From Puniceibacterium confluentis (GTDB lineage Bacteria; Pseudomonadota; Alphaproteobacteria; Rhodobacterales; Rhodobacteraceae): a DNA stretch of 64,000 nucleotides. Numbering within the stretch: position 1 is the stretch's first letter; every line of letters begins with the position of its first letter. The notes under the pieces are model-generated. The model did not search any database. It had not been told where the DNA came from and was given only the letters and a program-made list of their open reading frames with translations. Where the stretch lies: the NCBI RefSeq assembly GCF_007923445.1, contig NZ_VOJI01000012.1, positions 93,066 through 157,065 on the forward strand, read 5' to 3'. Made by a program: the position numbers and the translations under genes. Of this stretch, positions 52,068 through 61,728 are shown piece after piece.

Positions 52068-53484
52068 TCTCTCCCCTCTTGTCCGCAGCGCCGGGCCGCG
52101 TCCCGGTGTCGGTATCGTGCACCTTGGACTTGGCGCCTTTTTCCGGGCCCATGGCGCCGTTTACGTGGCCGAGGCGATGGCTGCGTCGGGCGGAGACTGG
52201 GGCATTCTTGCCGCCAGTCTGAAAAGCCCCGGCACCCGCGATTCCCTTGCGCCGCAGAGCTTTGCCTACACGGCGCTCGAGGCCGGTCCCGAGGGCGACA
52301 CCGCACGGCTGGTCGAGGTGATCGAAGACGTGCTGGTCGCGCCCGAAGACCCCGCGGCGCTGGTCGCCGCGATGGCCGATCCCGGCGTGAAGATCGTGAC
52401 CCTGACGGTGACGGAAAAGGGTTATTGCCACAACCCGGCCACGGGCGATCTGAATCTGGACCACCCGGACATCGCCCGGGATCTGAACGACCCGCTGCCG
52501 CGCAGCGCCCCCGGTTTTCTGGTGCGCGCGTTGCAGGCACGCCGCCGCGCGGGGGTGCGCCCCTTCACCGTGCTGACCTGCGACAACCTTCCGCACAATG
52601 GCGCCGTGGTGCGCCGCGCGGTGCTTGATCTCGCCCAGGCCATCGACCCCGACCTGGCCGCGTGGATCGCCGCCGAAGGCCGGTTCCCGTCAACGATGGT
52701 GGACCGCATCGTACCAGCCACCAAACCCGCCGACCTGGCGCGGGTCGCGGCGCTGACCGGTCGTCAGGACGCAGCCCCCGTGATCCACGAACCGTTCCGC
52801 CAGTGGGTGGTCGAGGACGACTTTGTCGACGGCGCACGCCCGGATCTGGGCGCGGTCGGTGTCCAGCTTGTCCGCGACGTGGCGCCCTTCGAGTTGATGA
52901 AGCTGCGGATGCTGAACGGCACACATTCGTCGCTGGCCTATCTGGGCTATCTTGCGGGCCACGAGACGATTTCGGATACGGTTGCGGATCCGGTCTTTGC
53001 CGACTTTGCCCGGCATCTCTGGAGCCGGGAGATCATGCCGACGCTCAACGCGCCGCAAGGCACCGACCTTGGTGCCTATGCCGATGCCCTGCTGAAACGT
53101 TACCAGAACCCCGCGATCCGTCACCTGACCTGGCAGATCGCCATGGATGGCAGCCAGAAGCTGCCGCAACGGATGCTGGGCACGCTGGGCGACGCCTCCA
53201 CCCCCTGCCCGGGCCTGTGCCTCGCCGTGGCGGGCTGGATGCGCTATGTTGGCGGCATCGACGAAACCGGCGCGGTCATCGACGTGCGCGACCCGCTGTC
53301 CGCCGAACTGAAGCGCCTGTCGGACAGCGCGGACACGCCTGCCGACAAGGTCGCCGCGCTGCTGGGCCTGCGCGCCGTGTTCTCGGAGACAATCGCGGCA
53401 CGGTTGCAGGCGCCTGTCACAGCCGCCTATCACGCTCTTGTCGCCAAAGGCGCGCGGGACGCCGTTCGTGAGGTTCTGTCATGA
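52045..53484 (+). CDS. uxuB: Mannitol dehydrogenase-family uronate reductase (fructuronate reductase)
   Basis: A 479-aa polyol-type dehydrogenase. [22 protein letters not shown] is the N-terminal NAD site; [20 protein letters not shown] is the catalytic Lys region shared with UxuB and UxaB. It would reduce fructuronate to mannonate for UxuA next door. Start choice is uncertain: ATG at 52045 or TTG at 52057, the latter with GGAGG five bases before it. Both overlap the kduD end. Confidence 0.9.
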   Translation: MEAGLPADLSPLVRSAGPRPGVGIVHLGLGAFFRAHGAVYVAEAMAASGGDWGILAASLKSPGTRDSLAPQSFAYTALEAGPEGDTARLVEVIEDVLVAPEDPAALVAAMADPGVKIVTLTVTEKGYCHNPATGDLNLDHPDIARDLNDPLPRSAPGFLVRALQARRRAGVRPFTVLTCDNLPHNGAVVRRAVLDLAQAIDPDLAAWIAAEGRFPSTMVDRIVPATKPADLARVAALTGRQDAAPVIHEPFRQWVVEDDFVDGARPDLGAVGVQLVRDVAPFELMKLRMLNGTHSSLAYLGYLAGHETISDTVADPVFADFARHLWSREIMPTLNAPQGTDLGAYADALLKRYQNPAIRHLTWQIAMDGSQKLPQRMLGTLGDASTPCPGLCLAVAGWMRYVGGIDETGAVIDVRDPLSAELKRLSDSADTPADKVAALLGLRAVFSETIAARLQAPVTAAYHALVAKGARDAVREVLS

Positions 53485-54665
53485 TTGAAAGCTGGCGCTG
53501 GTACGGTCCCTACGACAAGATCACCCTGCCGGAAATCGCCCAGACCGGGGCGACAGGCATCGTGCACGCCCTGCACGAAGTCCCGTATGGCGCGGTCTGG
53601 ACCCAAGAGGCGATCGCCGCCCGCAAGGCCGAAATCACCGGTGCGGGGTTTGACTGGACCGTGACCGAAAGCCTGCCGATCCACGAAGCGATCAAGCGCG
53701 GCGACGGCGATCTGTCGGCGCTGTTCGCCAATTACCGCCAGTCGATGGCCAATCTGGCCGCCAATGGCGTCAACACCGTCTGCTACAACTTCATGCCGCT
53801 GCTCGACTGGACCCGCACAGATCTTGCCGCTCCCGTGGCCCGCGGCGGCACCTGCCTGCGGTTCGAACAGGCCCGCATGGCGGCGTTCGAAATCCACATG
53901 CTGGAACGGGACGGCGCCGAAGACGACTATTCCCCCGAGGTCCGCAACAAGGCCGCCGCCTGGTTCCAGCGCTCGAGCGAGGCTGACCGCGACGCGCTGC
54001 TGCATGCCATCATGTCCGGCCTGCCCGGCGCCTTCGACCGCTATGACGTCGCCGGTCTGCGCAGCGCGCTTGCCGCCTATGACGGCATCGACCGCGACAG
54101 CCTGCGGGCCAACTACAAACGCTTCCTGCAAGAGGTCATTCCGGCGGCCGAAGACCTGGGCATGGTGTTCTGCGTCCACCCCGACGACCCGCCGCGCGAC
54201 ATCCTCGGACTGCCGCGCATCGTCTCGAACGGCGACGACATCGGCTGGATCCTGTCCGCCGTGGACAGTCCGGCGAACGGGTTGACCCTGTGTTCAGGCT
54301 CGCTGGGCGCGAATCCCGCCAATGACGTTCCGGCCATCGCCGAACGTTTTGCCGACCGCATCCGGTTTGCCCATCTGCGCAATGTGCGCAAGGATGCCGA
54401 CGGCTCCTTTGAAGAGGCGGCACATCTGGACGGGGACACCGACATGGTGGCACTGATCCGCGTGCTGGTCACCGAAGAGGCCCGCCGCCGTGCCGACGGA
54501 GAGGACTTCGCCCAGATCCCCATCCGCCCCGATCACGGCCATGAACTGCTGTCGGATCCCGAGCGCGGCTCGGTAGTCGGCTATCCGCTGATCGGGCGGC
54601 TGCGCGGGCTGGCGGAACTGCGCGGTGTGACCCGCGCGCTGGAGCAGGTGCACAACCATGGCTGA
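53481..54665 (+). CDS. uxuA: Mannonate dehydratase
   Basis: A 394-aa TIM-barrel dehydratase: [28 protein letters not shown] is the family start, with FCVHPDDPPRDILGLPRIVSNGDD, the Cys-containing TLCSGSLGANPANDV and RPDHGHELLSDPERGSVVGYPLIGRLRGLAEL. It dehydrates D-mannonate to KDG. It overlaps uxuB by four bases and uxaA by eight. Confidence 0.95.
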   Translation: MIESWRWYGPYDKITLPEIAQTGATGIVHALHEVPYGAVWTQEAIAARKAEITGAGFDWTVTESLPIHEAIKRGDGDLSALFANYRQSMANLAANGVNTVCYNFMPLLDWTRTDLAAPVARGGTCLRFEQARMAAFEIHMLERDGAEDDYSPEVRNKAAAWFQRSSEADRDALLHAIMSGLPGAFDRYDVAGLRSALAAYDGIDRDSLRANYKRFLQEVIPAAEDLGMVFCVHPDDPPRDILGLPRIVSNGDDIGWILSAVDSPANGLTLCSGSLGANPANDVPAIAERFADRIRFAHLRNVRKDADGSFEEAAHLDGDTDMVALIRVLVTEEARRRADGEDFAQIPIRPDHGHELLSDPERGSVVGYPLIGRLRGLAELRGVTRALEQVHNHG

Positions 54666-56175
54666 CCCCATTCTGCTGAAATCGACCGACACCGTTGTCC
54701 TGCTGCCCGAACGTCTGCCTGCCGGGGCCGACCCGCTGGGCATCGGTGCGCCGCTGGAACGGGCCGTGTCGGGCGGGCACAAGATCGCCCGTGTGGCGAT
54801 GTCGCAGGGGGATGCCATCTACAAGTTCGGCCAGATCATCGGCCATGCCACCCGCGACATCGCGGCCGGCGCGCACGTGCACAGTCACAACTGCGCCTTC
54901 TCGGATCATTCCCGCGCCTATGACATCGGCGCCGATCTGGCCATGGCCCGCGCCGCCGTGCCGGTGCTCGCGCCCCGGACGTTTCAGGGCTATGCCCGCG
55001 ACAACGGCCAGGTTGGCACCCGCAACATGATCGCGCTCTGTGCCACGGTCAATTGTTCGGCCACGGTGATCCGCCGCGCGGCAGCGGAAATCGAGCTGTC
55101 CGGCCTGCTGGATGCCTATCCCAATGTCGACGGCATCGCCGCCTTTGCCCATGGCACCGGCTGCGGCATGGCGGCTTCGGGCCGGGGATTTGACATATTG
55201 GACCGGGTGCTCTGGGGGCATGCGACCCATCCCAACGTCGGCGCGGCCATCTTTGTCGGCCTTGGCTGCGAAGTGATGCAGATCGCCCGGATGCAGTCGC
55301 GCGCCGGCGGCGGCGAGCGGATCACCGGCCTGACCATCCAGGACACCGGCGGCACCCGCGCCACCATCGACGCCATCAAGTCCAAGGTGGCCGAGGTGCT
55401 GCCGCGCGTGAATGCCGTGTCCCGGACTCCCTGCCCGGCATCGGCACTGAAGGTGGCCCTGCAATGCGGCGGCTCGGACGGCTATTCCGGCCTGACCGCA
55501 AATCCGGCGCTGGGGCTTGCCTCGGACCGGATCGTCGGGCTGGGCGGCACCGTGGTGCTGTCGGAAACCCCAGAGATCTATGGCGCCGAGCAGTTGCTGC
55601 TGCGCCGCGCGGCCACGCCGGAAATTGCCGAAAAGCTGCTGGCGTGCATCCGCTGGTGGGAAGAATACACCGCGATGAACGGCGGGTCGATGGACAACAA
55701 CCCCAGCCCCGGCAACAAGCAGGGCGGGCTGACCACGATCCTGGAAAAGTCGCTGGGGGCCGTCGCCAAAAGCGGCAACACGCCATTGACGGCGGTGTAT
55801 GACTACGCCGAACAGATCACCCATGCCGGATTTACCTTCATGGACACGCCGGGCTACGACCCGGTCTCGGCCACGGGGCAGATTGCGGGCGGCGCGCAGG
55901 TGCTGTGCTTTACCACAGGGCGCGGTTCCGCCTTTGGCTCGAAACCGGCGCCGACGATCAAGCTGGCCACCAACGATGCCCTGTTTGCGGCCATGCCCGA
56001 GGACATGGACATCAACTGCGGCGATGTGATGAGCGCGGGCGTCAGCCTTGAGACCAAGGCCGACGAGATCGTCGAGAAGATCCTGGCCACCGCCTCGGGG
56101 CAGGTGACAAAATCCGAAGCACTGGGTCTGGGCGACAATGAATTCGTGCCCTGGCAGATCGGTGCGGTGATGTAG
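54658..56175 (+). CDS. uxaA: Altronate dehydratase
   Basis: A 505-aa dehydratase with an N-terminal SAF-like domain (GHKIARVAMSQGDAIYKFGQIIGHATRDIAAGAHVHSHN) and the large UxaA C-terminal domain (GYARDNGQVGTRNMIAL, AFAHGTGCGM, ALQCGGSDGYSGLTANPALG, GRGSAFGSKPAPTIKLATN). It turns D-altronate to KDG, the galacturonate arm. No separate tagaturonate reductase is seen; the upstream reductase may serve both arms. Confidence 0.95.
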   Translation: MADPILLKSTDTVVLLPERLPAGADPLGIGAPLERAVSGGHKIARVAMSQGDAIYKFGQIIGHATRDIAAGAHVHSHNCAFSDHSRAYDIGADLAMARAAVPVLAPRTFQGYARDNGQVGTRNMIALCATVNCSATVIRRAAAEIELSGLLDAYPNVDGIAAFAHGTGCGMAASGRGFDILDRVLWGHATHPNVGAAIFVGLGCEVMQIARMQSRAGGGERITGLTIQDTGGTRATIDAIKSKVAEVLPRVNAVSRTPCPASALKVALQCGGSDGYSGLTANPALGLASDRIVGLGGTVVLSETPEIYGAEQLLLRRAATPEIAEKLLACIRWWEEYTAMNGGSMDNNPSPGNKQGGLTTILEKSLGAVAKSGNTPLTAVYDYAEQITHAGFTFMDTPGYDPVSATGQIAGGAQVLCFTTGRGSAFGSKPAPTIKLATNDALFAAMPEDMDINCGDVMSAGVSLETKADEIVEKILATASGQVTKSEALGLGDNEFVPWQIGAVM

Positions 56176-56255
56176 CGGCGTGGCGTCTGTCGCCGGACGC
56201 CCTCCGGATTCCGCTTAAGACCCGAGAATGCGGGACCGAAAGTCGACCACTGACG

Positions 56256-56735
56256 TCAGATCACATGCGGTTTCTCGTACACTTCTGGCGTCAATGGCGT
56301 GCCGTCACGGTCAAAAGCGTGTGCGGTGTAGGTGTTGACATGCGGCGGAATGACGGTGCCGCGGCGCGCCACCCCAAGGAAAATATGTTTCGACTTGTCC
56401 GGGGTGAGATCGAACCAGTTCGGATCATCGAAGGTGCCGCCGTACACCCCGACGACGTTCTCGAAGCGCTCGAATGTCAATAACAGCTTGGTGCCGCAGG
56501 TGTCACAGAAATGAATCCGGACCTCCTTGCCGCTGCCTTCTGATACATGGGCATAAGTCTTTGGCGTTCCCCGGGTGACGCGGATGTCCTGTGCATCAAA
56601 GATTGGTTCGACCAGATAGGCGCCCCCTGTCGCACGCTGACAGAACCGGCAGTGGCACAGGGTGACCCGCGACGGCTGATTTCCGGCTTCATACCTCAAT
56701 TGTCCGCAAAGACATCCTCCCTGCGCTTTGATCAT
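56256..56735 (-). CDS. GFA-family (CENP-V/Gfa-like) zinc protein
   Basis: A 159-aa protein with the Cys pattern of the glutathione-dependent formaldehyde-activating family: GGCLCGQLRY, CHCRFCQRATG and CDTCGTKL. Most members are not proven formaldehyde enzymes, so the substrate is open. GGGAGGGG precedes MIKAQGG. It converges with uxaA and stands alone. Confidence 0.9.
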   Translation of the reverse strand: MIKAQGGCLCGQLRYEAGNQPSRVTLCHCRFCQRATGGAYLVEPIFDAQDIRVTRGTPKTYAHVSEGSGKEVRIHFCDTCGTKLLLTFERFENVVGVYGGTFDDPNWFDLTPDKSKHIFLGVARRGTVIPPHVNTYTAHAFDRDGTPLTPEVYEKPHVI

Positions 56736-56854
56736 CGTCACCCCTCCCGTTTGTTCCGGCCATGCCCGGTTCTGGCAACCATGGTATCGGACAGCATCGT
56801 TTACTGTCACGCCATTCCGCTGGTGGGACAAATGCCCGATCCGCCGTCCCGACC

Positions 56855-57313
56855 CTACAGCGGCAGCGCGCTGGTCGATTTGATCTCTTCCATCGACAGC
56901 AGAGCTGTCACATTGTGCACCTTCACCTCGGAAATCAGCGCCTGATAAAACGCGTCATAGGCGCGGGCGTTGCGCACCCGCACCTTGAGAATATAGTCGA
57001 TATCCCCCGCCAGCCGGTGTGCCTCCTGCACCTCGGGGCGTTCGCGCAGCGCCTTGAGAAAGGCCCGCTGCCAGGCCGCCTCATGCTCGGATGTGCGGAT
57101 CAGGACAAAGAAACACGCCTCGAATCCCAGCGCCTCGGCGTCCAGAGTCACCGTCTGTGCGCCGATGACCCCGGCTTCGCGCAGCTTGCGGATTCGGTTC
57201 CACACCGGGGTCTTGGACGAGCCCACAGCCTTGGCAATGTCGTCCAGTGACCTGCTGGCATCGGTCTGAAGCTCGATAAGGATTTTCCTGTCTGTCTCGT
57301 CGATCCGAACCAT
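56855..57313 (-). CDS. Lrp/AsnC-family regulator divergent from cysG
   Basis: A 152-aa regulator: HTH DETDRKILIELQTDASRSLDDIAKAVGSSKTPVWNRIRKLREAGVI and RAM effector domain (VQEAHRLAGDIDYILKVRVRNARAYDAFYQALIS). It is transcribed away from the cysG operon and is likely its regulator, responding to an amino acid such as cysteine or methionine (inferred). AGGAGG precedes the ATG. Confidence 0.9.
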   Translation of the reverse strand: MVRIDETDRKILIELQTDASRSLDDIAKAVGSSKTPVWNRIRKLREAGVIGAQTVTLDAEALGFEACFFVLIRTSEHEAAWQRAFLKALRERPEVQEAHRLAGDIDYILKVRVRNARAYDAFYQALISEVKVHNVTALLSMEEIKSTSALPL

Positions 57314-57367
57314 GGTCCCTCCTTTTGCGCTGCAGCGAAACCAAAGGCCTACAGCGCCCCCACACCT

Positions 57368-57381
57368 AGGACACATGTCCT
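57368..57381. promoter_or_regulatory. Inverted repeat in the lrp-cysG divergent region
   Basis: AGGACACATGTCCT: AGGACA and TGTCCT pair across two bases. The 152-base gap lies between the Lrp-type gene and cysG, so this is a candidate Lrp-family operator. Confidence 0.5.
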
Positions 57382-57465
57382 TGTTTTTGCAATCCCCTAG
57401 TCAAAATACGGGAAAAAATTCTATATCTACGCCCAAGACGCAACCACACGAACGGAGTCCAGCAG

Positions 57466-58860
57466 ATGCAGCATTTCCCGATCTTCGTCGCCCTGGCAGG
57501 CCGACGTGTGGTCCTGTCCGGCGGCGGCGAGGCCGCGCTGGCAAAATTGCGTCTGCTGCTCAAGACCGAGGCACGCCTGACGGTCATATCCGCCAATCCC
57601 GCCCCCGACATCCTGGCATGGGAGTCGGCGGGGCGGCTGTCCGTCCTGCGCCGCGCGATGCAGCCCGGGGATGCCGACGGCGCCGTGCTTTTCTACGCCG
57701 CCGACGAGGATGCCGCGGAAGATGCGCGCACCTCGGCGCTTGCGCGGGCGGACGGCGCGCTGACGAACATCGTCGACAATCTGGACGACAGCCAGTTCAT
57801 CACCCCGGCCATCGTCGACCGTGACCCGGTCACCGTCGCCATCGGCACCGAAGGCGCTGCCCCGGTCCTGGCCCGCCAGATCAAGGCCGACCTGGAAGAG
57901 CGCCTGCCCTCGGGGCTGGGCAGGCTGGCGCGCATCGGCAAGGGCTTTCGCAAGATGGCCGATGCCCTGCCGATGGGCCGCAGACGCCGCGACTTCTGGT
58001 CCGACTTCTATCTGGGCGCCGGCCCGCGCGCCCTGAGCGCAGGCGAAGACCAGGTGCGCGACACGCTGGATGCCCTGCTGGACCGTTACATGTCCGCTGC
58101 GGACCGCCCCGGACATGTCGCCTTTGTCGGCGCGGGCCCGGGTGACCCCGAGCTGCTGACCCTCAAGGCGCGCAAGGCGCTGGACAGCGCCGACGTGGTG
58201 ATTCATGACCGCCTGATCAGCCCCGAAATCCTTGAGCTTGCCCGGCGCGAGGCGCTGATGATCGACGCCGGCAAGGAAGGCTTTGGCCCCTCGATGTCAC
58301 AGTCGGACATTGACGCGCTGATCGTGGAACATGCCCGGGCCGGTGCCCAGGTCGTGCGGCTGAAATCCGGCGATCCGACTGTCTTCGGGCGTCTGGACGA
58401 AGAGATCGACGCCTGCACCGCAGCCGGGGTCACCTGGCATATCGTGCCCGGCATCACCGCCGCCTCGGCGTCGGTCGCGGCCATCGGGCAGAGCCTGACC
58501 CGTCGCGAGCGCAACGCCAGCGTGCGGTTTCTGACCGGCCACGACATGAAGGGCTTTGCCGATCACGACTGGAAGGCACTGGCCCGCTCCGGCGAGGTTG
58601 CGGCGATTTACATGGGCAAGAAAGCGGCGCGCTTTATCCAGGGCCGGTTGCTGATGCATGGCGCCGACCCGGCCACAGCGGTCACGGTGATCGAGAATGC
58701 ATCCCGCCCGGACCAGAAGATCATCGCCGCCACCCTGTCCACGCTGCCCGCCGATCTTGCCGCGGCCGATATGAACGGCCCTGCCCTCACCCTCTATGGT
58801 CTGGCGCCGCGTGCCGCGCAGACTGTCCTTTCCCAGATAGACCGCCAGGAGTTCGCCTGA
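57466..58860 (+). CDS. cysG: Siroheme synthase (trifunctional)
   Basis: A 464-aa enzyme: N-terminal precorrin-2 dehydrogenase/ferrochelatase (FVALAGRRVVLSGGGEAALAKLRLLLK) and C-terminal uroporphyrinogen III methyltransferase (VGAGPGDPELLTLKARKAL, VRLKSGDPTVFGR, TAASASVAAIGQSLTRRE). It makes siroheme for the sulfite reductase encoded two genes on. First gene of the sulfate assimilation operon. Confidence 0.95.
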   Translation: MQHFPIFVALAGRRVVLSGGGEAALAKLRLLLKTEARLTVISANPAPDILAWESAGRLSVLRRAMQPGDADGAVLFYAADEDAAEDARTSALARADGALTNIVDNLDDSQFITPAIVDRDPVTVAIGTEGAAPVLARQIKADLEERLPSGLGRLARIGKGFRKMADALPMGRRRRDFWSDFYLGAGPRALSAGEDQVRDTLDALLDRYMSAADRPGHVAFVGAGPGDPELLTLKARKALDSADVVIHDRLISPEILELARREALMIDAGKEGFGPSMSQSDIDALIVEHARAGAQVVRLKSGDPTVFGRLDEEIDACTAAGVTWHIVPGITAASASVAAIGQSLTRRERNASVRFLTGHDMKGFADHDWKALARSGEVAAIYMGKKAARFIQGRLLMHGADPATAVTVIENASRPDQKIIAATLSTLPADLAAADMNGPALTLYGLAPRAAQTVLSQIDRQEFA

Positions 58861-59162
58861 TGCCCCGCACCTTCACACCCAAGGTTGTCACTGCCAATGC
58901 CCTGATCGAAGGCGATGTGATCTATCTGGCCGCCGACGACAGCTGGACCCGGGAGCTGCGCAATGCCGATGTCCTCACCGATGAGGCCGTGGCCCAGATC
59001 CGTCTGATCGAGGCGTCATCGCGGGTGTCCGAAGCGGTGGGCGTTTACCTGGCAGATGTCACCCCGACATCCGACGGCCCGCAGCCCAAGCACTTTCGCG
59101 AGGATTTCCGCCGCAAGGGTCCATCGAATCATTTCCACGGAAAACAGGCATCCGGGCTCTGA
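58860..59162 (+). CDS. DUF2849 protein of the cys operon
   Basis: A 100-aa protein typical of alphaproteobacterial cys operons, between cysG and cysI (KVVTANALIEGDVIYLAADDSWTRELRNADVLTDEAVAQIRL). Its biochemical role is not established; an accessory part in sulfite reductase function is assumed from its constant neighbourhood. Start overlaps the cysG stop by one base. Confidence 0.9.
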   Translation: MPRTFTPKVVTANALIEGDVIYLAADDSWTRELRNADVLTDEAVAQIRLIEASSRVSEAVGVYLADVTPTSDGPQPKHFREDFRRKGPSNHFHGKQASGL

Positions 59163-59163
59163 G

Positions 59164-59210
59164 AAAAATCTTGAGAAAGATTTTTGCCAATTTTCTTGCG
59201 AAGAAAATTG
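59164..59210. repeat. Two adjacent perfect hairpins between DUF2849 and cysI
   Basis: First: AAAAATCTT / AAGATTTTT (9 bp, 4-base loop). Second: CAATTTTCTT / AAGAAAATTG (10 bp, 3-base loop). They are separated by two bases and resemble each other (TTCTT/AAGAA cores). AT-rich in a GC-rich operon. They may adjust cysI levels or be a mobile small repeat. Confidence 0.7.
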
Positions 59211-59237
59211 TCCCAGCCCCGCCGACAGGAGACAGCC

Positions 59238-60911
59238 ATGTACCGCTATTCCGACTTTGATGCCGCGTTTGTGGCCGAGCGCAACCGCCAGTTCCGTCAG
59301 CAGGTCGAACGCCGCATCGACGGGTCTCTGACCGAAGATGAATTCAAACCCCTGCGGCTGATGAACGGCCTCTATCTGCAACTGCACGCCTACATGCTGC
59401 GCGTGGCCGTGCCTTATGGCACCCTCTCCGCACCGCAGATGCGCCAGCTGGCCTACCTGGCGGAAAAGTGGGACAAGGGCTACGGCCACTTCACCACCCG
59501 CCAGAACATCCAGTACAACTGGCCCGAACTGCGCGACATCCCGGACATGCTCGACGCGCTGGGCGAGGTGCAGATGCACGCCATCCAGACTTCGGGCAAC
59601 ACGATCCGCAATGTCACCGCGGACCATTTTGCCGGCGCCGCGGCGGACGAAATTGCCGATCCGCGCCCGGTGGCGGAACTGATCCGCCAGTGGTCCACCG
59701 ATCACCCGGAATTCCAGTCCATGCCGCGCAAGTTCAAGATTGCCGTCACCGGCAGCGCCCATGACCGTGCGGTGATCCGCGCCCATGACATCGGGTTGCG
59801 TATCGTCGAGCGCGGCGGCGCACGGGGCTTCGAGGTTCTGGTCGGCGGCGGTCTGGGGCGGACGCCGATGATCGGCAAGGTGATCACGGATTTCCTGCCG
59901 GGAGCTGATCTGCTGCCGTATCTCGAGGCGATCGTGTCGGTCTGGAACCTGATCGGACGTCGCGACAACAAGTACAAGGCCCGCATCAAGATCACCGTGC
60001 ATGAGCATGGCATCGACGAAATCCGTCGCCTGGTCGATGCCCGGTTCGCCGAACTGCGTCCGGCGTTCAGCGGCGTCGACCAGCAGATGCTGGCTGACAT
60101 CGAGGCGCAGTTTGCCCCGCCCGCATTGCGCGATGCCTCGGTTGCCCCGTATCAGACCGCTTATGACAGCGATCCGGTGTTCCGCTCCTGGGCCGACACC
60201 AACCTGACCGCGCACCGCGACCCGCAGCATGTGATCGTGGAAATCAGCCTCAAGGCCCATGGCGCGACCCCGGGGGATGCCAGCGCCGAGCAGATGCGCG
60301 TGATGGCGGACCTTGCCGAACGCTTTGGCCACAACGAGTTGCGCGTCAGCCACGAGCAGAACATCGTCCTGCCGCATGTGCACAAGTCGGACCTGCCGCA
60401 GATCCATGCGATCCTCAGGCAGCACGGTCTGGCCACCGCCAACATCGGGCTTATCTCCGACATCATCGCCTGCCCCGGCATGGATTACTGCGCCCTGGCC
60501 ACCGCCCGCTCGATTCCGATCGCGCAGGAGATCGCCACGCGGTTTGACGACCTCAAGCTGGAACACGAGATCGGCGATCTCAAGATCAAGATCTCGGGCT
60601 GCATCAACGCCTGCGGCCATCACCACGTCGGCCATATCGGCATCCTGGGTCTGGACCGCGCGGGGGTGGAAAACTACCAGATCACCCTGGGCGGAGACCA
60701 CACCGAAACCGCCGCACTCGGGGCCCGCACCGGCCCCGGCTTTCCGGCCGAGGAAATCGTCGGCGCGGTGGAAACCATCGTGAACACCTATCTCGACATC
60801 CGGCTCGGCCGCGACGAGACCTTTATCGAGACGTTCCGGCGCACCGGCATGGACCCGTTCAAGGCGGCGCTGTATCCGGCGAAAGAAGAAAGACAGGCCG
60901 ATGCCGCGTGA
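59238..60911 (+). CDS. cysI: Sulfite/nitrite reductase hemoprotein
   Basis: A 557-aa reductase. YLAEKWDKGYGHFTTRQNIQYNW and TVTGSAHDRAV-type repeats mark the two ferredoxin-like halves. The siroheme/4Fe-4S cysteines appear in ACPGMDYCALATARS and SGCINACGHHHVG. It reduces sulfite to sulfide (a nitrite role cannot be excluded from sequence). GGAG lies 7 bases before MYRYSDF. Electrons probably come from the ferredoxin reductase at the operon end. Confidence 0.94.
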   Translation: MYRYSDFDAAFVAERNRQFRQQVERRIDGSLTEDEFKPLRLMNGLYLQLHAYMLRVAVPYGTLSAPQMRQLAYLAEKWDKGYGHFTTRQNIQYNWPELRDIPDMLDALGEVQMHAIQTSGNTIRNVTADHFAGAAADEIADPRPVAELIRQWSTDHPEFQSMPRKFKIAVTGSAHDRAVIRAHDIGLRIVERGGARGFEVLVGGGLGRTPMIGKVITDFLPGADLLPYLEAIVSVWNLIGRRDNKYKARIKITVHEHGIDEIRRLVDARFAELRPAFSGVDQQMLADIEAQFAPPALRDASVAPYQTAYDSDPVFRSWADTNLTAHRDPQHVIVEISLKAHGATPGDASAEQMRVMADLAERFGHNELRVSHEQNIVLPHVHKSDLPQIHAILRQHGLATANIGLISDIIACPGMDYCALATARSIPIAQEIATRFDDLKLEHEIGDLKIKISGCINACGHHHVGHIGILGLDRAGVENYQITLGGDHTETAALGARTGPGFPAEEIVGAVETIVNTYLDIRLGRDETFIETFRRTGMDPFKAALYPAKEERQADAA

Positions 60912-61728
60912 CATCTCTCCGCTGTTGCGGAGCGAAGACAGCCCCGCCGGGCCCTTGCCCGACGCGGGCGCGCCCCGGACGCTGCCCGATCTCGCCGCCC
61001 TGCGCAGCCGCGTCGCCGCGCTGAACGCCCGGTATCGCCACCATGGCGCGACGGATGTGCTGCGTGGTGCGCTGAAGGATCCTGAAGCGGGCCGCATTGC
61101 CATGGTGTCAAGCTTTGGCGCCGAATCGGTGGCGTTGCTGCACCTTGTGGCGATGGTGGACCGCACCACGCCGGTGCTGTTCATCGACACCCGGCTGCTG
61201 TTTGCCGAAACGCTGGTCTATCAGGCGGAAATGGCCGAACGGCTGGGCCTGCGGGACGTGCGCATCCTGACCACCGACGCGGCGAGCCTGCAACAGCGCG
61301 ATCCCTATGGCGCGCTGCGGTTCTCCGATCCCGACGCCTGCTGCGCCCTGCGCAAGAATCTGCCGCTGGAAAACGCGCTGCAGGACTTTGACGGCTGGAT
61401 CACCGGTCGCAAGCGGTATCAGTCGGGCACCCGGGCCAGTCTCGATTTCTTTGAACTCGAAGAGGCGACAGGCCGGATCAAGGTCAATCCGATGGCGCAT
61501 TGGGCGCCCGAGGACATCCGCGCCTACATGGACGAAAACCGCCTGCCGCGGCATCCGCTGGTGGCGCAGGGCTATCCGTCGATCGGTTGTGCGCCCTGCA
61601 CCTCGAAAGTGGCCCCGGGTGAAGACCCGCGTGCCGGACGCTGGCGTGGCCAGGACAAGGATGAATGCGGCATCCATTTCATTGACGGCAAGGCCGCCAG
61701 ACAGACCCAAGAGGGAGAGAGCGCATGA
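60901..61728 (+). CDS. cysH: Adenylyl-sulfate (APS/PAPS) reductase
   Basis: A 275-aa reductase: MVSSFGAESVALLHLVAMVD (P-loop-like), ACCALRKNLPLENAL and PSIGCAPCTSKV, then DECGIHF. The CC...C-x-x-C cysteines imply a 4Fe-4S cluster, as in APS-type enzymes; the final ECGIH is the catalytic Cys. It overlaps cysI by 11 bases, and its stop overlaps the next start. Confidence 0.94.
   Translation: MPRDISPLLRSEDSPAGPLPDAGAPRTLPDLAALRSRVAALNARYRHHGATDVLRGALKDPEAGRIAMVSSFGAESVALLHLVAMVDRTTPVLFIDTRLLFAETLVYQAEMAERLGLRDVRILTTDAASLQQRDPYGALRFSDPDACCALRKNLPLENALQDFDGWITGRKRYQSGTRASLDFFELEEATGRIKVNPMAHWAPEDIRAYMDENRLPRHPLVAQGYPSIGCAPCTSKVAPGEDPRAGRWRGQDKDECGIHFIDGKAARQTQEGESA

Noticed and set aside
59016-61190. 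724-codon minus-strand frame opposite cysI
   Set aside because: Antisense shadow of a confidently identified gene; no recognisable domain.
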